Shown: positions 1-7,256 of the stretch, one piece after another | Numbering within the stretch: position 1 is the stretch's first letter | How the letters are laid out: the number at the start of each line of letters is the position of its first letter | From: an uncultured Gammaproteobacteria bacterium | GTDB taxonomy: Bacteria; Pseudomonadota; Gammaproteobacteria; GCA-2729495 | Length of the DNA stretch: 16,708 nt | NCBI GenBank assembly: GCA_947258805.1 | Contig: CAMYJV010000038.1 | Location: 37,442 to 54,149, forward strand | Direction of reading: 5' to 3' | The notes under the pieces: model-generated | The model's input: the letters and a program-made list of their open reading frames with translations, nothing else | The model's database searches: none | What the model was told of the DNA's origin: nothing | Made by a program: the position numbers and the translations under genes

Positions 1-861
1 GTCGAGTTCCAGCGGCCGCCCGGCCTCGAAATCCTGGAGCATCGAGGTCTTGTGTGCGCCGACGGCCACCGCACCGTCGATGCGCTGGTCGATATCCATC
101 GCAAAGCGCACGCCGAGTTTGGAGGCGACAGCAGTGGCCTCCGTCATCATCCGGTGGATTACGTCGCGGACGCCTGCATTTGCGCCCATCGCCTCCAGCG
201 TCGCGCCGGTCAGCACGCTGACAGGGTTGAAGCTTGCGTTGCCGAGCAGTTTGAACCAGATGTCATCGCGAATTCTCTTTCGCACGGGCGCCTTGAACCC
301 GGCCCGGGTCAGGGCTTCGCCCAGGGCCCTGACGCGCTCGGACTTCGAACCGTCGGGCTCGCCGAGCATGAAGCGACTGCCTTCCAGGTGTTTGACCACC
401 CCGGGCGCGACGATTTCGCAGGACGGATACACGACGCAGCCGATGACCCGCTCCGGCCCGACGGTGTCCCAGATCCTGCCGCCGGGGTCGGCGATTTCCA
501 GCCGGTGGTTTTCCAGCGCTCCCGGCAGCCCGTAGAAGTACCACCACAACACGCCGTTCTGGGCGGTGACCACCGCGGTATCCGGCCCCAGCAGAGGGGC
601 CATCTGGTCCACAATCGGGAACATGGAGTGCGCTTTCAGCGTGACGATCACATAGTTCTGCGGGCCGGCCTCGGCCGGATCGTCGGTGCAGCGCACCTGC
701 ACTGTTTTGCGTTCGCCGCCGATCTCCAGCGTCAGGCCGTGGGCTCGCATGGCCGCGAGATGCGGGCCGCGGGCGATCAGGGTTACGTCGTAACCGGCCG
801 CCGCCAGTTCAGCACCGAGGTAACCGCCGATGGCGCCGGCGCCGTAAATGCAGATCTTCAT
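1..861 (-). CDS. Ketopantoate reductase family protein (ApbA/PanE), C-terminus cut by window edge
   Basis: This frame is open from the ATG at 861 to the left edge and gives 287 residues. The N-terminus MKICIYGAGAIGGYLGAELA carries the Rossmann GxGxxG (GAGAIG, residues 7-12). Later come DDIWFKLLGNASFNP, which supplies the family's catalytic Lys and the following Asn, and near the edge the signature HKTSMLQDFEAGRPLELD. Family members are about 300-330 aa, so only the last few dozen residues are missing. Known members reduce 2-dehydropantoate to pantoate with NADPH in the cytoplasm, for CoA synthesis. It starts 6 bp after the stop of the upstream CoA ligase, so the two are co-transcribed. That pairing fits a paralogue acting on another 2-oxo acid in a catabolic operon at least as well as housekeeping PanE. 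The family is certain; the substrate is not. Confidence 0.9.
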   Translation of the reverse strand, partial: MKICIYGAGAIGGYLGAELAAAGYDVTLIARGPHLAAMRAHGLTLEIGGERKTVQVRCTDDPAEAGPQNYVIVTLKAHSMFPIVDQMAPLLGPDTAVVTAQNGVLWWYFYGLPGALENHRLEIADPGGRIWDTVGPERVIGCVVYPSCEIVAPGVVKHLEGSRFMLGEPDGSKSERVRALGEALTRAGFKAPVRKRIRDDIWFKLLGNASFNPVSVLTGATLEAMGANAGVRDVIHRMMTEATAVASKLGVRFAMDIDQRIDGAVAVGAHKTSMLQDFEAGRPLELD

Positions 862-867
862 TGCGTC

Positions 868-2382
868 TCAGGCCAGGCCCAGTTTTTCGGCCAGGCCGAT
901 GCGCTGCAGCTTGCCGGTGGCGCCCTTCGGAATCTCATCCATCAGCACGATCTTGCGCGGGACCTTGCCGTCCATCAGCCGCTCGCCGGCAAAGGCACGG
1001 ATCTCGCTTTCGCTGGCGGCTGCCCCGTCTTTCAGCACGACGGCGGCCGCGACGTCTTCGCCCAGTTTCGGGTGCGGGACCGCGAAGGTCACGGCCTGTG
1101 CAACGGCCGGGTGGTCCATCAGCACCTCGTCCACCTCGCGCGGTGATATTTTCTCGCCGCCCCGGTTGATGATTTCTTTCAGCCGGCCGGTGATGCGCAG
1201 GAAGCCTTCATCGTCCATCACCCCCTGGTCACCGGTGCGGAACCAGCCGTTGGTGAAGGCCTTCGCGTTTGCAGCGGGGTTGTTCTGGTAGCCGGCGGTG
1301 ACGTTCGGGCCGCGAATCACGACCTCGCCCGTCGCCCCGGTGGCAAGCAGCTCGCCCTGTGCATCCATGATCGCAATTTCGGGACCGGCCGCTACGCCGA
1401 CGCTGCCGGGCTTGCGGGTCCCCGGCGGCAACTGGTTGCTCGCCATCTGATGTGCCGCTTCTGTCATCCCGTAGGACTCGATGACCGGCGCGTTAAAGGT
1501 GGACTCGAGCTCGGCCATGACTTGCGGCGGCAGCGACGCGGACGACGAGCGGACAAAGCGCAGGCGAGCCGAGGCAATGCTGTCCTGGTTGCGAGGTGCG
1601 CGGCCAAGAATGGCCTGGTGCATTGTGGGCACGGCCGTATACCAGCTCGGCCGGGCAGCATCCAGCCAGGCGAAGAACTTCAGTGCATTGAAGCCCGGCG
1701 TGCAGGTGATCTGTGCCCCGGCCTGCAGGGAACTCAGCACCGCGGCAATCAGCCCGTGTATGTGAAACAGCGGCATCACGTTCAGGCAGTGATCCGCAGC
1801 GCTCAGTTTCAGGCTTGCGGCGATATGGCGCGCCGACGCGCATACGTTGGCGTGGGTCAGCGGTACGATCTTCGGCCGGGCGGTAGTACCCGACGTATGC
1901 AGCACCAGCGCGATGTCCGCTTCGGCCGCAGCCCCGCTTTGTGTCGCAGTGCCGGCTTCCCCCGCCAGGCGGAAGACGCCGGCCGGTCCGTCGGGATCAC
2001 ACTCAAGCCGCGCGACGGGAATGCCGAGGCGCTGCGCGACGTCAACGGCCGGACCGTCTTCGCCGGCCTGGACCACGAGCAACCTGGCTTCGAGGTCGGT
2101 GAGATAAAATTCCAGCTCGTCAGCCGTGTAGGCCGGATTCAGCGGCGCGGTGGTGGCGCCGGCCGCGATGGCAACGAACGCGGTGGCCATCTCCGGCCCG
2201 TTCGGCAGCACGATGGCAACCGCATCGCCACGCCCGGCGCCCAAACCGTTCAGTTGGCTGATGGTCCGGTTTACCTGCTCACGCAGGCCCGCGTAACTCA
2301 GCGGCTGTCGTCCCGGCGCACCGATGGCCGGGGCGTCAGCTTCGCCGTTTGCCAGTAATTCAATAATCGTGGCCACGCGCAA
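868..2382 (-). CDS. Acyl-CoA synthetase, ANL superfamily, oxalate-CoA ligase (AAE3/Pcs60)-like
   Basis: This 504-aa enzyme activates a carboxylic acid through an acyl-adenylate to its CoA thioester in the cytoplasm. The ATP-binding P-loop LHTSGTTARPKIVPLTH is at residues 161-177, followed by MPLFHIHGLIAAVLSSL and WYTAVPTMHQAIL. These two blocks strongly recall plant AAE3 and yeast Pcs60 oxalyl-CoA synthetases. SYGMTEAAHQM, GWFRTGDQG, the hinge GRLKEIINRGGEKISP and the C-terminal PKGATGKLQR with the catalytic Lys are all present, so it should be active. The start is uncertain: TTG at 2382 has a GGA about 11 bases upstream, and an in-frame GTG at 2376 is possible. It is followed within 6 bp by the ketopantoate-reductase-like gene. 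No oxalyl-CoA decarboxylase is visible, so oxalate as substrate is only an inference; the neighbouring HCR-like operon leaves an aromatic acid possible. Confidence 0.9.
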   Translation of the reverse strand: MRVATIIELLANGEADAPAIGAPGRQPLSYAGLREQVNRTISQLNGLGAGRGDAVAIVLPNGPEMATAFVAIAAGATTAPLNPAYTADELEFYLTDLEARLLVVQAGEDGPAVDVAQRLGIPVARLECDPDGPAGVFRLAGEAGTATQSGAAAEADIALVLHTSGTTARPKIVPLTHANVCASARHIAASLKLSAADHCLNVMPLFHIHGLIAAVLSSLQAGAQITCTPGFNALKFFAWLDAARPSWYTAVPTMHQAILGRAPRNQDSIASARLRFVRSSSASLPPQVMAELESTFNAPVIESYGMTEAAHQMASNQLPPGTRKPGSVGVAAGPEIAIMDAQGELLATGATGEVVIRGPNVTAGYQNNPAANAKAFTNGWFRTGDQGVMDDEGFLRITGRLKEIINRGGEKISPREVDEVLMDHPAVAQAVTFAVPHPKLGEDVAAAVVLKDGAAASESEIRAFAGERLMDGKVPRKIVLMDEIPKGATGKLQRIGLAEKLGLA

Positions 2383-2474
2383 ATGGTAACTGTTCCGTCA
2401 CGCCGAATAGCGGTATCCGGGAGTTGCCAGTGACCTCACACCGACAGATGGAGCGGGGGCGCGCCCGGCGCTGG

Positions 2475-3251
2475 CTACCAGGGCATGGTTTCGCCCTGGT
2501 AGTCCACGAAGCGGCCGTTGTCTGCCGGCCCGAGCCCGTCAATCACGACCAGGAGCTGGGCGACACTGTCGCTGGGTTTCAGCGCCCCGGGAAAGCGCAT
2601 CAACTGCGGGTTCGTGCCGACCATGCCCGGGTGCAGCATGACCGCAGTGACACCCTTGCGCCGCGTTTCATAGTGCAGCGTGTGGAAGTACATGTTCAGG
2701 GCCGCCTTGCTCGCCTTGTAGTGATAGAGAGCGGCAACCTTTGAGCCGGCCACGAAAGAACCGGAGTCGCTGGACATGGCCAGCACCAGTTTCAGCTGCG
2801 AAGCCTCCACGTTCGGCATGAAGGCCTGGGCGACTTTCATCGGGCCGATGGTGTTGACCTCGAAGCTCTGTCGCGCCACGTCGAAGTCCAGCTTCGCCAG
2901 GCGGCGGCCTGCCGTTTCCGAGGTTGGTCCCATGGCCGCGTTCAGCAGCAGGATGTCGATGGGCTGGTCACGGTACTTCTCGGCCAGGGCATCAATGCCC
3001 TCATGATCCGTCACGTCCAGATATTCGACCAGGATGTCGGGATCCTCGACAGCCAGGGCCTGCAGCTCGGTGGCGGCTTCCGGCTTGCGAGCTGTGGCGA
3101 TGACCCGCCAGTCGCGCGCCGAGATCTGCCGCACGAACTCGAAACCGATGCCGCGGTTGGCGCCGGTGATCAATACGGTGGGCTTGCCGACCTGTGTTTC
3201 GGCGCCAGCGCTCGCGGCAGCCAGCAGGCAGACCAGCAGCAGATTCTTCAT
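2475..3251 (-). CDS. Short-chain dehydrogenase/reductase with N-terminal signal peptide
   Basis: This 258-aa SDR has the cofactor motif TGANRGIG (residues 29-36), LLNAAMG with the structural Asn near 104, the catalytic Ser in AMSSDSGS (about 160-163) and the active-site YKASK (Tyr178, Lys182). All catalytic elements are intact. The overall pattern resembles C-factor/sniffer-type classical SDRs. Ahead of the Rossmann fold is MKNLLLVCLLAAASAGAETQ, which reads as a Sec signal peptide cleaved after AGA (about residue 17). I chose the ATG at 3251 because it gives this compact signal and has GGGG about 10 bases upstream. A longer start at MMRIKPL, 36 bp upstream, would only lengthen the positively charged n-region. 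It is divergent from the HCR-like operon and 92 bp upstream of the CoA ligase, so it may be the first gene of that minus-strand unit. The substrate is unknown. Confidence 0.88.
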   Translation of the reverse strand: MKNLLLVCLLAAASAGAETQVGKPTVLITGANRGIGFEFVRQISARDWRVIATARKPEAATELQALAVEDPDILVEYLDVTDHEGIDALAEKYRDQPIDILLLNAAMGPTSETAGRRLAKLDFDVARQSFEVNTIGPMKVAQAFMPNVEASQLKLVLAMSSDSGSFVAGSKVAALYHYKASKAALNMYFHTLHYETRRKGVTAVMLHPGMVGTNPQLMRFPGALKPSDSVAQLLVVIDGLGPADNGRFVDYQGETMPW

Positions 3252-3367
3252 AGCTAGAGCCCCATTCAATGGCTTGATGCGCATCATTCGGGTTTCGCCG
3301 CGCCCCGGCAAGGGGTGGGGTGGTGGTCCACGCTGCGGCTCCCGCTCCTGCTCGCAGGGTGCCCGCC

Positions 3368-3397
3368 TTGTCATTGCTCTGCGGCCCGGCGCATGAT
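3368..3397 (+). promoter_or_regulatory. Possible sigma70 promoter for the HCR-like operon
   Basis: TTGTCA at 3368-3373 matches the -35 consensus at five of six bases. CATGAT at 3392-3397, after an 18-bp spacer, matches the -10 at four of six. It lies in the 185-bp divergent gap and would give a leader of about 30 nt before the ATG at 3437. It was found by eye only; the spacer is slightly long and the -10 is weak. Confidence 0.3.
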
Positions 3398-3436
3398 GAT
3401 TTTTGGCGGCTGGCCCCGGCGGCGCCCGTCCTGAAT

Positions 3437-4429
3437 ATGCACTTACCAAGCTTTGAATACCTGAAGCCCGACAGCGTGGCGGCGGCGGTCCGGATGCTCG
3501 ATGAAGCAGACGGCCGAGCCGCGATTCTGGCCGGCGGCACGGACCTGATGGCCAGCATGGGTCAGCGTCTCAGCACGCCGGAGCGCCTGATCAGCATCCG
3601 AGACCTGCCGGAGCTGCAGGGCGTGACGCTGCTGGCAGACGGCGGTGCGCGCATTGCGGCCGGCACCACGCTGACGGATCTTGTGGACCACGACGGACTC
3701 GCCGCGAGATTGCCGATGTTCCACAAGGCCGTGCGCTCCGTCGCCTCCGTGCACGTGCGCAACATGGCGACGCTCGGCGGTAACCTCGCACTGCCCACGC
3801 GCTGCTGGTACACGAACCAGACAGAGACCTGGCGCAACGCGCGCGCCGGTTGTTTCAAGACCGATGTAGAACAGTGTCACGTGCTGGCCAGCAGTGACCG
3901 GTGCGTGGCGACCAGCAGCGCCGATACCGTGCCGGCGCTGATTGCATTGAACGCGAGCATCACGGCAGTCAGTCAGCACGGCGAGCGGCACATTGCGCTG
4001 GGGGACTTCTATCGGGACGACGGTGCCGTGCCAACGGTGCTCGACCAAGACGAACTGATCACGGCGATTCACATTCCGGGCTTTAGTGGCCGCAGCGCCT
4101 TTCTGAAGGTCACGCCTCGCGAGGGCATCGATTTTGGCCTTGGCAACATCGCGGTCGTGGCGGGTGGCACCAACGAGCGTCCGGAAAGTGTTCGCATCAT
4201 CGTAAACTCGCTGGGTTCACACCCGATGCGACTGCGCGCCGCAGAGGCCGCGCTGCTGGAGCAGGGATTGTCCGACCATGGCATCGATGTCGCGATGCAC
4301 GTAGCTCGCCAGGACCTCGGTGAAATTACCAATCTCTGGACGCCCGCCGGTTATAAACGCCGGTTGGTGCGCACGCTGCTGCGGCGCGCGCTGGTGGGCA
4401 TACGCGACGGGGAGGCGACGGGACGGTGA
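3437..4429 (+). CDS. FAD-binding beta subunit, 4-hydroxybenzoyl-CoA reductase (HcrB)-like, with extra [4Fe-4S] loop
   Basis: This 330-aa cytoplasmic subunit passes electrons between FAD and the iron-sulfur/molybdenum partners. FAD-binding motifs are AILAGGTDLMASM (29-41), VRNMATLGGNLALPT (107-121) and, later, DFGLGNIAVVAGG. Between the two halves of the FAD domain is an insertion of about 40 residues with Cys123, Cys139, Cys147 and Cys156. Its spacing (16, 8, 9) equals, as I recall it, that of the four cysteines holding the additional [4Fe-4S] cluster in the Thauera aromatica 4-hydroxybenzoyl-CoA reductase beta subunit. The surrounding residues (YTNQTETWRNARAGCFK) also fit. That cluster is absent from ordinary xanthine dehydrogenase FAD subunits and serves an enzyme that reduces its substrate with low-potential electrons. 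The ATG at 3437 lacks a strong Shine-Dalgarno, but the protein begins exactly where the family does (MHLPSFEYLKP). It overlaps the next gene by 4 bp (GTGA). Confidence 0.9.
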   Translation: MHLPSFEYLKPDSVAAAVRMLDEADGRAAILAGGTDLMASMGQRLSTPERLISIRDLPELQGVTLLADGGARIAAGTTLTDLVDHDGLAARLPMFHKAVRSVASVHVRNMATLGGNLALPTRCWYTNQTETWRNARAGCFKTDVEQCHVLASSDRCVATSSADTVPALIALNASITAVSQHGERHIALGDFYRDDGAVPTVLDQDELITAIHIPGFSGRSAFLKVTPREGIDFGLGNIAVVAGGTNERPESVRIIVNSLGSHPMRLRAAEAALLEQGLSDHGIDVAMHVARQDLGEITNLWTPAGYKRRLVRTLLRRALVGIRDGEATGR

Positions 4430-4929
4430 GCAAGCGCCTGATCTCGCTGACCGTGAACGGCGACCGCCACGAGATCGCGGTTGCACCCACCCGGACGCTG
4501 AACCAGGTGATTCGCGATGACCTGCGCCTGACCGGAACCAAGCGCGGCTGCACCAGCGGCAGTTGCGGGGTGTGCACGGTGAACGACGAAGACGGCCGCG
4601 CGATCCTGTCGTGCATCACCCTCGCGGTGGAATGGGACGGGCGGTTAATCACCACCGTGGAGGGCGTCGCGGAAGACGGCAGGCTGCAGGACCTGCAACA
4701 GGCCTTCCTGGAACTGGGCGCGGTGCAGTGCGGGGTTTGCACGCCCGGGCTGATCATGAGCGCCCGTTCACTGTTGATCCGGAAGCCGGACGCCGACGAG
4801 CAGGCTATCAACGAGGCGCTCGCTGGTGCCATTTGCCGCTGCACCGGCCATATCAAGGTGAAGAAGGCGGTGGCACGCGCGGTACAGCTCATTGCCGAAA
4901 AGGATCGTCAGCATGGCGCGCAAGGCTGA
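4426..4929 (+). CDS. [2Fe-2S] gamma subunit, 4-hydroxybenzoyl-CoA reductase (HcrC)-like
   Basis: This 167-aa small electron-transfer subunit of a xanthine-oxidase-family enzyme holds two [2Fe-2S] clusters. The plant-ferredoxin-type N-terminal cluster uses Cys42, Cys47, Cys50 and Cys63 (GCTSGSCGVC...SC). The C-terminal four-helix domain uses Cys102, Cys105, Cys137 and Cys139 (QCGVCTPG...CRCTGH). All eight ligands are present and the length is normal. It starts with GTG at 4426, inside the TGA of the FAD subunit, with GGAGG at 4411-4415 ten bases upstream, so translation is coupled. There is no signal peptide, which places the complex in the cytoplasm. Its 3' end overlaps the molybdopterin subunit by 17 bp, the tight packing expected for stoichiometric subunits. 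Confidence 0.93.
   Translation: MSKRLISLTVNGDRHEIAVAPTRTLNQVIRDDLRLTGTKRGCTSGSCGVCTVNDEDGRAILSCITLAVEWDGRLITTVEGVAEDGRLQDLQQAFLELGAVQCGVCTPGLIMSARSLLIRKPDADEQAINEALAGAICRCTGHIKVKKAVARAVQLIAEKDRQHGAQG
4898..4904 (+). promoter_or_regulatory. Ribosome binding site deciding the start of the molybdopterin subunit
   Basis: AAAAGGA lies eight bases before the ATG at 4913. It favours that ATG over the in-frame TTG at 4892, which would add seven residues and has no comparable site. It sits inside the end of the [2Fe-2S] subunit gene. Confidence 0.6.
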
Positions 4930-7153
4930 ACTCAGCGTTGTTGGCCGTAGCCAGGCGCGGCTGGACGGCTTCGACAAGCTGTCCGGCCGTTCTGTCTTCA
5001 CCGATGACGTCTATCTGCCCGGCATGCTGCATGGCCGGACCGTGCGCAGCGAGCAGGCCCACGCGCGCGTGGTAAATATCGACACCTCGGCTGCGGCGAA
5101 AGTGCCGGGCGTCAAGCTGATCATGACCAAAGCGGATGCACCGGATTTCAGCATCGGCATGCACCAGCCCTTGTTCGACGATACCGTGCGTTTTATCGGG
5201 CAGGAGATCGCAGCCATCGCCGCGGTGGAAGAAGAGGCCGCCTTCGAAGCCGCCTATCGAATCAAAGTGGACTACGAGCCCTTGCCGGCGGTGACCACGC
5301 TCGTCGACGCTCTCGCCCCCGGCGCGCCGCAACTGCATGCCAGTGCGGCCGGCAACGTGGCCTGGAAGAACCAGGAATCCCATGGCGATGTCGACCTGGC
5401 CTTCGCCGAGTCCGAGCTGGTGGTCGAAGGTCAGTACGCGAGCAATGCCAGTCACAACTGTTATGCCGAGTTTCACGCGGCGGTAGCCGATTTCACGCGC
5501 GCCGACCGCCTGACCCTGTGGACGCCGAGCCAGTCGGCCGTGCTGTTCCAGGAATCCATGGCCGAGGCTTTCGGCCTGTCCGTCAGCGACGTGCGGATGA
5601 TGACGCTGAACACCGGTGGCGCCTTCACGGGTCGTGGTTCGGCGCGCCCGCATCACTACATTAGCGCGCTGTTGTCGCGACACGCGCGCCGGCCGGTGAA
5701 AGTCCGGGCCTACTCCGACGAAGAATTCCTGATGGGCCGCGCCGGCGGCCGCGCTGAATACCAGTTCCGGACCGGGGTGACAAAGGATGGTCGCATCAAG
5801 GTTATCGATGCGGACATGACTTTCGACAGCGGCGCCTACATCGAGCAGCAAAGCCTGGTGACCTACCTCACCGCGTCTTATCTGCACTGGCTGTTCCACG
5901 TGGACGCCATTCGTTACCAGGGGCGGGTGGTGTACACGAACAACATGCCCTACTGGTTCCATCACGGCGGCGGTATTGCGCAGGCGCAGTTTGCATGGGG
6001 CCGGCACATGGACGAAGTGGCCGCTGCACTCGGCCGGGATCCGGTGGACCTGATGCTGCAGAACGCGGTGGAGAAAGGGTATCGCACCATGACCGGGACG
6101 CACTTCGCCAGCTGCGGGCTGAAGGAGTGCATACGCAAGGCGGCGAAACAGGCGGGCTGGAAGAAAAAGCGCGGCAAGTTGCCGAAAGGCAAAGGCATCG
6201 GCATCGGCCTGTCGGCCATGGCCTCCGGCGCCAAGGGCCGGTTCGTGCACGATGCGTCGGCGGCCTTCATCAAGGTGGCCGAAGACGGCTCGGTGACGCT
6301 GGCCACCGGTATACCCGACATGGGCCAGGGCTCGCACACGACGATGGCCATCATCGCCGCCGAAGTGCTGGGTATCGCACCCGACGACATCACGATCATT
6401 GCCGGTGATACGGATATCACGCCCTTTGATATGGGGGCCTTTTCCCAGCGCGGCACCTTCAACACCGGTAACGCGGTCAAGAACGCCGCGCAGGATGCGC
6501 GCAAGCAGCTGGCGAAGAAGGCCGCCGCAGATCTTGGCGTGAAAACTTCGGCACTGGTGTTTCGTGGTCACCAGGTCTATCCGAAAGCTGAGCCGGGGCG
6601 GGCCATTCCGTTCGCGAAGCTGGTGTACAGCCTGCTGCACAGCATGGAAGGCCGGGTGGTGATGGGGCGCGGTTTCTATAACTCGCCGGCCAAGCGGGGC
6701 TCCATGGCCTATTCCTTTGGCGCCCAGATTGCCGAAGTGACGGTGGATCGGGACACGGGTTTCGTGACCGTAGATCGCGTGGTTGCGGCCCACGACCTGG
6801 GCCGCGCGATCAACCCGCAGGCGGTGGAAGGGCAGATCGACGGCCAGGTGTTCTCCGGCATGTCCCAGGTGCTGTACGAGGAGATGCTGCTGGAAGACGG
6901 CCAGCCGCTGAACCCGTCGCGGCTGGAGTACAAGCTGCCCCGGTCTTTCGAAGTGCCCGACATCGAACACATCCTGGTGGAAACCGTCGATCCGCATGGC
7001 CCATTCGGTGCGAAGGAAGTGGGTGAGGGCCCCATCGTCGCCACCATGGCCGCCATCGCGAACGCCGTGGCCGACGCGCTGGGCGAACCCGTCACGGAGA
7101 TTCCAGTGTCGCCGTGGCGCGTGCTGCGCGCCGTTAGTCGGCAGGATGGCTGA
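4913..7153 (+). CDS. Molybdopterin-binding alpha subunit, 4-hydroxybenzoyl-CoA reductase/xanthine dehydrogenase family, divergent active site
   Basis: This 746-aa catalytic subunit starts MARKAELSVVGRSQARLDGF; the N-terminal a/b hammerhead includes GRSVFTDDVYLPGMLHGRTV. Molybdopterin contacts include LNTGGAFTGRGS and GIPDMGQGSHTTM. The C-terminal FGAKEVGEGP supplies the family's catalytic base (Glu705), and AAHDLGRAINPQAVEGQIDG is also typical. Length and order fit HcrA. What is odd is the segment after VVYTN: family members usually show an (A)xRGxG motif here, but this protein reads PYWFHHGGGIAQAQFA (His350-His351), so the conserved Arg is gone. With the [4Fe-4S]-bearing FAD subunit and the [2Fe-2S] subunit immediately upstream, it forms a complete cytoplasmic enzyme. 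Reduction of an aromatic or other acyl-CoA is the likely type of reaction; 4-hydroxybenzoyl-CoA itself is not assured. Confidence 0.9.
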   Translation: MARKAELSVVGRSQARLDGFDKLSGRSVFTDDVYLPGMLHGRTVRSEQAHARVVNIDTSAAAKVPGVKLIMTKADAPDFSIGMHQPLFDDTVRFIGQEIAAIAAVEEEAAFEAAYRIKVDYEPLPAVTTLVDALAPGAPQLHASAAGNVAWKNQESHGDVDLAFAESELVVEGQYASNASHNCYAEFHAAVADFTRADRLTLWTPSQSAVLFQESMAEAFGLSVSDVRMMTLNTGGAFTGRGSARPHHYISALLSRHARRPVKVRAYSDEEFLMGRAGGRAEYQFRTGVTKDGRIKVIDADMTFDSGAYIEQQSLVTYLTASYLHWLFHVDAIRYQGRVVYTNNMPYWFHHGGGIAQAQFAWGRHMDEVAAALGRDPVDLMLQNAVEKGYRTMTGTHFASCGLKECIRKAAKQAGWKKKRGKLPKGKGIGIGLSAMASGAKGRFVHDASAAFIKVAEDGSVTLATGIPDMGQGSHTTMAIIAAEVLGIAPDDITIIAGDTDITPFDMGAFSQRGTFNTGNAVKNAAQDARKQLAKKAAADLGVKTSALVFRGHQVYPKAEPGRAIPFAKLVYSLLHSMEGRVVMGRGFYNSPAKRGSMAYSFGAQIAEVTVDRDTGFVTVDRVVAAHDLGRAINPQAVEGQIDGQVFSGMSQVLYEEMLLEDGQPLNPSRLEYKLPRSFEVPDIEHILVETVDPHGPFGAKEVGEGPIVATMAAIANAVADALGEPVTEIPVSPWRVLRAVSRQDG

Positions 7154-7256
7154 GCCGACGGCGAGAACAGTGTCAGGCCCCCTTTGCGCCCGCGCGCTCT
7201 GGTCCAATGGCACCGGCTTGCAATGGCCTGACCGACCGGGAATCCTTCGCACAATC

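Noticed and set aside
52..1146. 364-codon open frame on the plus strand
   Set aside because: It is antisense to the ketopantoate-reductase-like gene and the end of the CoA ligase, both of which have clear motifs. Its own translation has low-complexity His/Arg/Ala composition.
2457..2466. GGGCGCGCCC palindrome between the SDR and CoA-ligase genes
   Set aside because: It is only 10 bp with no loop and no T-tract on either strand. Such GC palindromes are expected by chance in this DNA, so it is not called a terminator.
3320..3436. 39-codon N-terminal extension of the FAD subunit
   Set aside because: The family begins at MHLPSFEYL. The extension is Ala/Pro-rich, matches nothing and would cover the candidate promoter.
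7154..7256. Possible terminator between the molybdopterin subunit and the CpcT-like lipoprotein
   Set aside because: I saw no stable hairpin followed by a T-tract, only a short CAATGG direct repeat.
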